Source: Puffinus mauretanicus (Eukaryota; Chordata; Aves; Procellariiformes; Procellariidae). From it: 64,000 bases of DNA. Below are positions 46,681-57,700 of the stretch, one piece after another. Numbering within the stretch: the first letter of the stretch is position 1; each line of letters opens with the position of its first letter. A program made the position numbers and the translations under genes. The notes below the pieces were generated by a model. That model worked only from the letters and a program-made list of their open reading frames with translations, had not been told where the DNA came from and did no database searches. The stretch lies in contig JAJKFH010000102.1 of assembly GCA_023333565.1 (NCBI GenBank), forward strand, positions 3,596,001-3,660,000, read 5' to 3'.

Positions 46681-47483
46681 AACATGAACTTTAGGAGTAC
46701 TGTGGTATGGGGCATGGCAAAGCAGATAGAAAAGGATTGGGATATTAAAGCTACTGCAGGTTTTGAGAACCAAGGTCTTGTATTAATTTCTTCCTGTCAT
46801 TAACTTTCCTTGTCTTACCAATATTTTCTGTAGGATGTGAAGTCATATCTAATATTGATTGCTCTGGAGTCTGAAGCACAGATAAGTGTCAGCTTGCATT
46901 AAGCTGTAGTTAGACCTCTCCTCTCTCCCCGCCCCCAGCCCTCCCCCTCAGTGCTTTAATGCTGTAAGTAGGTCATTGCAGAACTGGAAGCTGTATTTTT
47001 TCCTTCTCCCCATGCGGTTGCTGGAATACATTTAATTGCAAAGCATTGCATCAAAGCTGGAGTAGCCAAGCTCACCTCCAAAAGATAATTAGTGAATCTC
47101 TGCTTTTGTGCAGTGCGCTGGAGGGCGAGCTACAATTAGAGATGGATAAATACGCTGGTGTTTGGAGTCCTCACGTTTTTAAAAACAATTCCTGTTTGAG
47201 ACATATCAATAGGTGTGTGTTTTATTGGGCCAAAGCAATGTTCAGATTCCCAGTTCAAATGTACGGATGGGTATATAGTCAGGTAACGGGGATGTGGATG
47301 GCTTCAATACTGTATTTTGGAGGCTTGGCTAAAACATAAACCCAGAAGTAACAAACTGAAACTGAGGAGGAGGAGGGGAGAAATGAGGTTTTACTCAAAA
47401 CTGTGTCAGGTGAAGTGCAAAGGGCCAGGAGACACGTACTGAAGCTGTAAACCAGCCACTGGTGGTTGGTTTGCTTTTGGGTG

Positions 47484-48093
47484 TGTCGTGGTTTAATCCC
47501 AGTTGGCAACTAAGCACCACACAGCTGCTCACTCACCCTCTTGCCCCCCCTCCCTTCCCTCCCCGGTGGGATGGGGGAGAGAATCGGCAGAGTAAAGGTG
47601 AGAAAACTCATGAGTTGAGATAAAGACAGTTTAATACTTGAAATAAAATAATAATAATAGTAATAATAATAACAATGACAACGATAACAACAACAACAAC
47701 AATAATAAATTGCAATGAAGGGCGGGGGGGAGGGGGAGAGAGAGAGAGAGAGAGAGGAACAAAACCCAGGAAAAAACAAATGATGCAACCGCTCACCACC
47801 CGCTGACCGATGCCCAGCCAGTCCCCGAGCAGCGATCACTGCCCCCCGGCCAACTTCCCCCAGTTTATATACTGAGCATGATCTTATATGGTATGGAATA
47901 TCTCTTTCGTCAGTTTGGGTCAGCTATCCTGGCTGTGCCCCCTCCCAGCTTCTTGTGCACCCTGGCAGAGCTTCAGAAGCTGAAAAGCCCTTGACTACTG
48001 TAAACACTACTTAGCAACAACTATTCTCATACTAAATGCACTATACCAGCTACTAGGAAGAAAATTTACTCTCTCCCAGCCAAAACTAGGACA
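47484..48093 (-). mobile_element. Solo ERV LTR, copy C
   Basis: It starts TGTCGTGGTTTAATCCC and ends CCAAAACTAGGACA, with a perfect 4-bp duplication GGTG at 47,480-47,483 and 48,094-48,097. At 610 bp it is the longest of the four, enlarged by a microsatellite-rich insert: (AAT)n/(AAC)n at about 47,640-47,708 and (GA)11 at 47,736-47,757. Inverted signals are TATAAA (TTTATA at 47,864-47,869) and the poly-A signal (TTTAAT at 47,630-47,635). Two frames read the microsatellites as cysteine/tyrosine or valine/isoleucine runs and are artefacts. No proviral genes remain. Confidence 0.94.
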
Positions 48094-49628
48094 GGTGTTT
48101 TGGCACCAACCCCATTACTGTGCATATATGAGACAGCTGTTTGAAAACACCTGATTTCTGGATGTGTTTAATATAAAAACTATTTAAGCATTTAGAAGAT
48201 TGAGCTGGAGAATTGATTGGACTAGGGTTTGTTTACAAAAGTTTAGACAAACTGCTGGGTTTAAGCATAAGATAAGAAATTAACATATTTAGAGTCTCTT
48301 CCCGACTCTGCTGGGAACTTCCTAAATGAACTCCCTGTATGAACTTGTGCAGTAGTGTAGCCACCAAAATAAGGATTATGGTATTATTTTAAAGGCTTTA
48401 GTAAAGCATTGCGCTCTAGTGATTATGAGATCAACTGATAAGCAGTGTCACAAAAATCTTTATTAACAAATCAATGTTGCCATTTTAAGCATTATACCAA
48501 CATACTTTTTGGTTTTTTGGTGGGGTTTGGTTTTGGTTTGTTTTTTTAAGTGGGATAAACTTCCTTATCTTGGTCATATAGATTGTGTTAATAACTGGAC
48601 AGGTACATGATGGAAGTTTTATCCAGAATTCTCTTGTGGCCATAAATACACATGTTGTCATTCATCACTGGAAAGGGCTAAATCTGCAGGGACTACCTGT
48701 CACACTTTAATAACGCTAATTACGTTTCATTGGCAGCTGCAGCCAGAAGATTTTAATCCAGATGGCTCCCTTTCAGTTTAGAAGAAAGTATACATAGTCC
48801 TAAAATTCAAAAACCTAACTTTTATCTATACCTAGTACGCTGAGACCCCATGTGACCATTAAATGAGAGATTACCGAGGGCTTTTTTTGGAGATAGCTGG
48901 GGAATTCTGAATGGGCCATGTCTTGTCTCAGGATGGGATGTTCAAAGGAGCTAAGGGTCCTGAGCGAGGCAGACCCAGGGGAGGTGCAGCCACGTGGGAC
49001 CTGGGCAGCCCGGCGCCTCGCTGGCGTTCTGCACCTCGCTCTGCGGGCCGGAGTGGAGGGTTTGGCAATGCATGTCAGATTTGAGATGGTGGGTCAAGTT
49101 CAGAGCTGAGATGAGTCTCCCCTGAAGTTGTGCCAAGCTGGAAGTGGTCCTACCTGTTGTAACTCTTTGCAACAATTACATTAGGGGGTGTCTTATGGGT
49201 CTTTATCCAGCCTTGGAACAAATGTGCGTGCTGGCACTGTGCTGCTGGCTCTTGACTGCTACACTTTATTCATTTTCTGAAATAGGGTAATAGAGCTAAC
49301 TTCTTCTTTTTTTTTTTTTTTTTTTTTGTCCTGGGCTGCCTTGTCGAAAGCAAGGCTAGTTTATTCAGTTTCAGTTGAATCCAGATTGACAAATGCAGGG
49401 AAGATGTTAGCTCACAGTAAAAGACACCCCCGCTCCACTGGAAAATGTTTAGAAATGTGTAAACTCTTCCCCGTTTTTGCCATCAGATCATTTTGATCAC
49501 TTTGCTTTATTTGGATATAAGGTCTTCAGTTCTTGAGTTTTCTGAATCATTTCTCTGTATATTTCTAATCTGTGCTAAATCCTTGTGGATATCTTTTTTT
49601 TTTTCCCCCTCTTTTTTTTCCTTTTATG
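48094..49628. other. Unique non-coding block
   Basis: No gene recognised. It contains a G/T-only tract (48,505-48,548) and a T21 run (49,307-49,327). 48,690-48,780 has a compact group of homeodomain-like TAAT cores with no simple-sequence explanation. A GC-rich stretch at 48,940-49,050 carries short overlapping frames only. Confidence 0.5.
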
Positions 49629-49745
49629 AGAGCCTGTTCCTGGATCTGCCACTAGCTCTGCTGGTTACATGTCCCTTTTTGTGCCTTAATTGGCGGAACA
49701 AGACAATGCTACTTTTTTCCTTTGTAAAACCATTGAAGAGTTACA
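49629..49745 (+). mobile_element. MIR/CORE-SINE fragment
   Basis: GAGCCTGTTCCTGGATCTGCCACTAGCTCTGCTGG, ACATGTCCCTTTTTGTGCCTTAATT, then ...ACAATGCTACTTTTTTCC follows the MIR order CTGGGTTCAAATCCTGCCACTAGCTGTGTGACC, AAGTCCCTT..TGTGCCTCAGTT, TAATAATACTACC. The direction is plus. The core is recognisable and the 3' tail is not. Confidence 0.6.
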
Positions 49746-52700
49746 GCTGAAAAGAAAGCTCGGTATCGTTATTTTTACTTGCTGTGTGGGGAGCTCCTTT
49801 TCTGTGGCAGAAATAATAACATTCATTCTTCATTAATTTAGATTACAAATCGAAAATCGGTAGCTTCTCTGCAGAGATGGTGACAACACCACAGCTCTAA
49901 AGTGCAGCACGCAGTCAGACCCTCGGCTGATATAGCTCAGCATATTCCACTGGAGGTAATGAAGCTGTGATTTACAGCAGATAAGCATCTACAATATCTC
50001 TAAAAGCCCTCTCCACAATCTGTCACTTGCTATTGTGGGCTCAGCAGCAGGATGAGAAAATAGGAAAGATAAAGAATTATGGAAAGGCTCATTTTCTGCT
50101 AACATAGGAAAAGGAGCTTGGTCAGAAAAGCAAGGCATGAGTTAGTCCATCTGTTCTCCAAGGAGCCCTCACTCCAGGCCCCGTCTGATACCTGTCGTCT
50201 TGGGCCTCTTATGGTTTGCCAAAACTACAGCACCAAATTTTCGAGCAAGCATTTCAGGTACTGGTTAATGGGAAAAGGGTGCGTGACAAAGTGCACTAAA
50301 AGGAGTTCTCCAAGTCTGTGCAGCATAGCTGTCCTTAACCGGGGGTTTAGGATAGCTCCAACCTACGTTTCCCACCCATAACGTTCAAAGATGACCTTGC
50401 CCCGGGTCCATCGGGGCATGCCGGCAGCTGCAGGAAGGGCAGCGGAAGCTGCCCGTGTTGGCTCTGCGCTAGCTAGGAAAATCCTGCAACTTCCCTTGCT
50501 CTTTGCCCAGTTGGAGTGATGCAAAAAGAGCAGATGGCATTAAATAATTTGGCCGATGTTATTTTCATTATTCATTCCGTTGTAGAGCTTTTGCATAAAA
50601 TCTGTGGTTTGGCACTTGCTATAGCTTTTCAAAGGAATAATATGCACATGGTTGCAAAAACAAAATATTGAAGAAACAATTTTTTTGTATTCTTGGTGTT
50701 TCTTGGAGTTGAGATGTACCACCTACGTTTTGCTGGAATTTTCAAACTATTTTTGTATTTATTTTTTAATTTACTATGAATATTTTTATCAGAAAATAAG
50801 TTCAACAATCAATAGCTTTTCAGTTTTCGTCAATCACCTTTAGTTAAATAGCCTCAGAAGCCTACAACTTTTGTATTTTTAAAGGTTGGGTTTTTTTTTA
50901 ATCATAAATGATGTGTTTTACCTTTAAAAGCAAAACTTTTTTCCCCCAAGGTGTGAAAAACTGGTTTTCATTTGTGTTAAAAGACAGAAAATGTTGAATG
51001 ACAGTATTCAGCAACTGTCTTCTGAAGCTGTGTTTCCTTGTTTTCTATTCTTGTTGAGTGACCATGGAAAGCTAATTATTGTTTGGTTATACTGGCTGAA
51101 ATGTATAAGATATCACTGACAAGAAAGTGGTGTTACCTTTTCAGTGGGCATCAAACAGACACTTCATGAGTCTAATCTAACACCTCATCTAACTAATTTC
51201 CTTCCAGATATTTTATTTCTTTAATTCCAACTGCAAAAATACCACAATTTTTCCATGTGCTTGTTCTTTCGGACATCTCCTACTCAAGTGACAGATCTCC
51301 ATTTCATATAATTAGAGATGATATAAAAAGCTGCGGATTTCAGATCTTTCTCTTCAGGGAACCATCTCCTGGGCCATGAAGAAAAAATTGAAAATTATGT
51401 ATTTCCTGTAAAGGCTAATTAGACCACTTTAAAGAAATTCCATAATGGAATAGGATGCTGAATTAGTGTACAAAACCACACTAGGTATTTCCTTGAACTT
51501 GCTTAGAGAGCGTAGAGAATTATTATTATGTGGCAACTGATATTATAATGCTGTCTTGTCATTATGTTTCTGAGGTGCCATAACTGGGGCTGAGCTAATC
51601 AGTTTCAAAAAAATAAGAAATTTCCTCTTTAATCCTGCAAATAAACCCTGGCTGAGTATTAAACCTGAACTTTTTCCAGCCACTGAAGTTTTTGGATATG
51701 TTGTTTTCCATTCAGGGCAGGAAGGGGAAGTACCAGAAATACAACAGGAAATTTGGATTAACATCTATAATAACAGAAAAAGTAACTCAGAGCACCAGCT
51801 GAAGATATATTATTCACCACTTTAAGTTCAAAATGGCATACATTTGAACCTGGCTTTTCATCCTCAGCCTACTTAGATGTGCAGAAATGTATTTAAATGG
51901 ACAGAATCTTTAAGTGATTGACATAGATATATATGACATACTTAAATAAGACTGATTCACTTCCTTTCCTGAATTGGGAGGGAGACTGGCTCTAGGCTTT
52001 TTTTGTGATCTTGACATAAAAAATTAGATTTTGTTACTATTACAATTTGCATTCCTGAATCATCTTGAGCTGCGCGTCTAAGACAACCCTGTTTTATGAA
52101 TATTAAAATTGTTAACAGATTGATATAGCTTTTCCCCTAACCAGAGTCTAAGGAATGTAAGCCCTTTTGAGGTCAGCTTAAACACTAAAGTCCTGCCTTG
52201 TGTTTGGTAGTATGAGAACAGCAGGAGAACTACTAGCATATCTCTAACAACTTTATCACTCTTGGTCCACTCTGAGACACACAGAACTACGTGTACCAAA
52301 ACTCAATAGAAAATTCTGATTTTTGTACATGGTCAGACATTCCCACCAAAATAAACAATCTATTGAGGCTCTGTATATAAGGCTGACGGAGGGACATGAA
52401 TTTGAAGTAAAGAGTTTTATGACCATTTAGAGAAAGTTTATTCTGAAGTTTCCTACTTTTGGGGCATAAAACACTTTAATACTGCACTGATGCTGTAAAC
52501 TTCCTTTTGCTGTCTGTTGACTCTGCATCTTGATAGGGAGGTGCAATGGATGAGAAGAAATGTTCTCCATCTATATGAAATGTAAAGCATATAAAATGGA
52601 AACCCACATTCCTCCTTTCTCCTGCTGGAGGGCTGGTGAGGTGCCGAGGGGAGAGGCAGTCGGTTGTTCTATTTTTGGAGATGTAAGAGTTTCTCTGTAT

Positions 52701-54238
52701 GTATTAACTTTTCATCTTTGAAACCTTCTTTTGTAACTTATTGACTCCCTGTGAGAAAGGAGCTGGGTTTTGAGGGGTCATTTAATGCTGGTCTCTAACT
52801 GACTCATGGAGGCACTGCTGACCTTGACTGACTCACTTTGGTGTTGAGTGCTGAGCTATCTTATTGAACAAATTTTGATTGCCTTCTTTTCTATCCAACA
52901 AAAAAAGAAATACTGGACTGCATTTGCTGCAGCCTGGTGGTATCTGACCTCTATGATGGTTACAGAAATATGATGTCTATAAGGGGAAGTGAAATTGGTA
53001 GGGAGGTGCTCCTCTTAATCCTCTGAGGAGTATGACAAGAACACAGCAGTCCCTAGAAGCAGGGATTTACGCTAGCAGCAATACAGTCACTTTGTTTAGA
53101 TCTTCCTATTTAGTCCCTGCACACAGTATAAAATGCTATAGGCATTGGGTTCATTACAGTTAGTGACTTTAATTTGTATAATACACTCTTGTTCAAGTTA
53201 CTTCATACTCTCTATCTTTTTTGGGTGCCCTCATGATCATAAAGAGCTTGACTGGGCTGGGTCTGTGTTCTGGGAATTTATGTTGCCTTCTGATACAGAC
53301 TCCACTGCAGAGTATTTTCCTCTATAAATATCTAATACAAAATATAGTATTATAAAGCATTGGCTGGCAAAGCCCCTTATTTAGTTAACCAAACAGTACG
53401 GGATCCAGAGTCACAATGCATTTTTTTTAAAGTTGTAACATGAGGATGTGTAATGATCAGGAAGAAAAAGGTTCAGAAAGGCTGAGAGCAGTCACCAATC
53501 AGTGGAAACCTGACCTAGATTATCAGTTTACCATTTTTAGTCACAGAACGTACATTTTTAGCTGGTAAGACTTTCTTCTGTCAGATTTTTTTTGGGCTTG
53601 TGGATTTGCATTTATTTTGAACTAGTCATTTGAATGCTCTTTGTGGTTTTTTGGAGATGTGCACACACACACATATATATGATGTTCTTGATAGATTTGC
53701 TAAGTGTATCACATACTCTGTTTCATGCTTTTTCTTTTGTGGTACATGTTGTTTTGTGCTGTGTCACATAGGATAAATTGGAGATGACAGTAAACAACGT
53801 GTCTGATGTAGTATCTTGAACGTGATCTGAGGGCAATGTCAATTCCACACTTCAAGGATTCCCCTCAAGATCTGTACCTCTACCTCAGATGTGGCAGGGA
53901 CAGAAAATGCTTCCTGTCAGAACTGAATCCCTTTGCACAATAAAACTCTACAGTACAGTGACACACTTGCAGCAACTCTGTTAGAAATTAAAAACTTTTT
54001 TCCAGTGAAAGTAGAATAAATTTGATCAGTTTGGTACAAAATGCAAAATACACTTCCAGCTGCATAATGCACCTTCCCGTCCCTCTTGCAAAGGGAATCT
54101 CTCCTTGCAGGAGTGAATGTTACTACCCTGATTTACCATTACCTTTCACCCTGTAGCTTGTCACGTGTGTGCAAAAGGGATGTAGCTGTATCTATTCTGA
54201 TGTATCAGCATACACCTTTTTCCCACTCTTTTTGGGTG
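49746..54238. other. Unique non-coding block
   Basis: Nearly 4.5 kb without a recognisable gene or named repeat. It is AT-rich. It contains a short (CA)n(TA)n microsatellite at 53,659-53,681. Open frames are all below 90 codons and featureless. Confidence 0.5.
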
Positions 54239-54767
54239 TATTGTGGTTTAACCCAGCAGGCAGCCAAACACCACACAGACTCTCGCTCGCTTACCCCCCA
54301 TCCTCCCCCGCAGGGGATGGGGGAGAGAATTCGAAAAAAAAAGTAAAATTCGTGGATTGAGATAAAGACAGTTTAATAGAACAAAAAAGGAAGGGAAAAT
54401 GATAATAATAAAAATAATGATAGAATATACAAAATGAATGATGCACAATGCAATTGCTCACCACCCACCGAGCAATGCCCAAGCAGCAATAGCTACTTCC
54501 TGGACCACACCTCCTATTTATATACTGAGCATGATGTCATATGGTATGGAATACTCCGCTGGCCGGTTGGGTCAGCTGTCCTGGCTATGCTCCCTCACAG
54601 CTTCTTGTGCATCTGGCAGGGCACAGGAAGCTGAAAAGTCCTTGACTAGTGTAAACGTCACTTAGCAACAACTAAAACATCAATGTGTTATCAACATTCT
54701 TCTCATACTAAATCCAAAGCACAGCACTTGGAAGAAATTTAACTCTATCCCAGCCGAAACCAGGACA
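54239..54767 (-). mobile_element. Solo ERV LTR, copy D
   Basis: The right end is canonical (AGCCGAAACCAGGACA) and the left end is decayed (TATTGTGGTTTAACCC where TGTCGTGG is expected). A perfect 5-bp duplication GGGTG (54,234-54,238 and 54,768-54,772) fixes both ends. It is 529 bp long, with inverted TATAAA (TTTATA, 54,517-54,522) and TTTAAT poly-A signal (about 54,372). It belongs to the same subfamily as B and C (AAT-type microsatellite, TGATGCACAATGCAATTGCTCACC block). Solo, with no internal genes. Confidence 0.94.
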
Positions 54768-57700
54768 GGGTGGTACAAATACCTGAATGAGATGGAAAAT
54801 GAAGAAACAGGTACAAGGAACAGCAAAAATTTCAGACTACTTGTGATCTTATATGTTCTTGCTGTATGTCTTAATAATTACTGGTGGACTGTGGGTCATT
54901 GCAGAACTGTAGGGGGACCATTGCAGCTTTAACGTGTAGGACATTAGAGAACCACAGGGCTCAAATATCATATTTTTATTACTATGATGTCTCAGAGCAC
55001 CATTCATGGTGAAACAAGTATAGGTGAAATACATTGCTGTCAATTCACCTACAGGCAGGTAAGATTCTCAGCCTTTCTGAAATATTAGACTACTCTGCAC
55101 TGCAGTCACCTATAAGCAACTGGCTCTGGTGCCGCTAGCAGTCTCCAGCATGCTAAACCCCCCTGGGAAGCTGTGGAAGACACTGTGGGAGTTAGTGCTG
55201 TCCTAAGGCAGGCACTTGAAAGCCAGCTGGGGTGAGCCTGCCCACGCAGAGGGAGGGGAGCAGACCAAGGTGGAGAGCGTTGCGGCAGGCGTTGCCAAGG
55301 CACCACGGGGCCCCCCAGGCTGCCATCTGCTCCCAGCTGCTCCTGGCTGGCACCGCGCCCTGCAGCAACCCTCGCTTCCATGACAGAAAGGGACTATTTT
55401 GTCTTGGAGGGGTCCAGAGGTGGGAGACAAGGCTTGGTGGTGCCCAGCACCTGGAGAAAGAGAACTGTGATCTTGGGGCTCCCCACTCCAAGGGTTTTCC
55501 TCCCTCTTGACTACTGAGCGCCCCATCATGCGCCGTGTAGCACTTCATTCATTGGATCAGGAGTCATGTTTTTAGTTAGTTATGTTGTAAAAACCTCATT
55601 GTTGTAGTTTTTTTTTTTTAAAAAAGGTGCTCACCTTACTATGAATTGAGCCCAGTTTCAATACAATCCTATGTATGCAATAGCATGAATTAATGAATAT
55701 TAACTGAGACTGATGCATAATAATTATGTGAGGCTGACAGGTAATTTCCATCGAGGAGCAGGACTGTGTGCAATTAACTTGCTGAAGGAATTACATGGAC
55801 AATTATCGTATATTTTGGGTAATGAAGAAATGCCAACTCACTAAATGGATGTCTTCTGCGTAAACAGTTATGTTCAGTTCAAACCTCATTTATATAATGA
55901 ATGATTTTCAAACTGCATTTGGACTATAATAGATATAGCTCAGGTCACTAGCTAATTTAAAATACATATAAATAATACATCTCCCTTGCAGATGTCATTA
56001 ATAGAAAGGACCAAATTTGGAGCCTCTGGTCTTGAAACTGGGAGCCTTAAGTTCATAAACCCTGCTAGACTCATTTGGCAAACCCCTGCACAGCTTCACC
56101 CAACCTTCTGCAGGTCAAAGGAGTAAGTTATTGTTCCCACCACATGAGACTTCTCCACCTCCTTTCCCCATCCCCTTAACCCAGAACTGCCTTTTTCTTT
56201 CGTCCTCTGAAATACAGTCGGTCCTAAGGTAATGTCTTTCCCCCAGAAAGTTATTAACTCTTGAGAATAGGGGCCATTCTAAGTTTAACTCCATCAGGTC
56301 TTTCACAAGGGCACTTTTTCCAAATTGTACCCTACCACAAATAGCGATAAATCCTTTCAGAAACCCTTTGAGTCTGTAGAAGCGACTGTCTCCCAGACAC
56401 TCCATGGCTGACCGATCCCAGTGCACAACGGTTACTCTCAGGTTGTCTCTCAGTGATCGCACATGCTTTGTCATCAATTTTTTTCTTAGCTTTTCCTGGA
56501 TTTAATCATCCTTAGCAAGTCAGTGGCTAATAGGGGGAGGGCTGTGCTGTGTTGCTGCAACATGCAAGCAGATGCGCTTGGATTTTGTGATGTTTTCCCC
56601 ACTGTTTCAGCTGAAATTTTTGGGATGTCAGAACATTTTTGTACTGACAAAGAAACAGAACGCATCCATGCAGAGCATTTACAGGACAGCAAATCAGACT
56701 AAGATAGAAACATTTTAAATGGCAGTTTTTAATTTGGTCTTTAATTACTACAGAAAAGGCTGAAATCCTTCACTCAACTTGGTTTAAACTTCAGTGTGTT
56801 TTTTGAGTTGTCAAAGGCAGAGAATAGATATTTTTCCATTTAAATTAAAATTTGCAGACTTGAATTCTTAGTAATCGTAGCAACTAACAGAATGAAACTT
56901 GTAGTGATTATGGATGGCTTAGAGTTCAGAAGTGAGATTCAGAGATTATTCTAGCCACAGAATCTGCTCTCGGATTTGAATATTGAGAAGTTCAGAGTTG
57001 TTTAGGTTCAGGTTTAGAGAGGAGCCATTCACAAAGACAAGAGACAAGTATGGGTTTCAGTGTGAGAAGAGTGGCATTCTCACTGATCTTTATTAGCCAC
57101 TAATTGCATAGATTAGAAAGCTTTAATTAGTATTAACAACATTGAGCCACCAAAACATAAAAGGGAAAAAATTTACAATTTTATATTCTTATGTTATTGA
57201 TATCCAGTTAAGAGCTGAAACTCCTGGGGTTCAGCTGAAGCCTAGACAGCTACTCTCTCTGTCCTTCCTCCCATTTTGATGATAGGAATCATCTTACCCT
57301 CCTCTTCCTCTTCCTTTCTTTGCTTTGGGAGAGCAGTGCAGTTACTGGGGATTTCTCCTTTCCTTCCACCCCATCTCAGTGTTCCCACCTCTGTGAATGT
57401 TGCAGCAAAATTTACCTTCCCTGTTTTGGCTGAATTCTACCACGTCAATCATCCTGTATGCATTAAAGAAAGAAATCGCTATGAAATGGGTGGCTTGATC
57501 CAACGTTCTTGATTCCACTGAGACTGGGCTAAAGAAATCTAGTTACTGTGATTTCAGTTTTATTATTTACCCTCTGTGGGGCCTTTAACCATTCATTTAG
57601 CTTATGATATTTACAGACAGGCATTGGCTCACCTACCCATCCTCTAAGCTAGCAGGAAACTATGCTAGCGCTAACCCCATGCTAATACGCTTGACCTCTC

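Larger units (their letters stand above)
44038..47483. other. Mostly unique block, TAAT-rich part at 45.2 kb
   Basis: No gene recognised. 44,960-45,440 is unusually free of repeats and simple sequence and includes many TAAT/ATTA cores (see findings). A C-rich tract lies at 46,927-46,948. An L2-like tail is listed at 46,600-46,680. The open frame at 47,046-47,339 has no domain. Confidence 0.5.

Noticed and set aside
47510..47839. Minus-strand frame with serine/proline and cysteine/tyrosine runs
   Set aside because: It lies entirely inside LTR copy C and reads its (GA)n and (AAT)n/(AAC)n microsatellites.
54248..54482. Overlapping minus-strand frames
   Set aside because: Wholly within LTR copy D; solo LTRs of this family carry no coding sequence.
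24990..54767. Possible full-length provirus between LTR copies
   Set aside because: The copies are 7-22 kb apart, lie in mixed orientations and each has its own target-site duplication. No gag, pol or env remnants lie between them.
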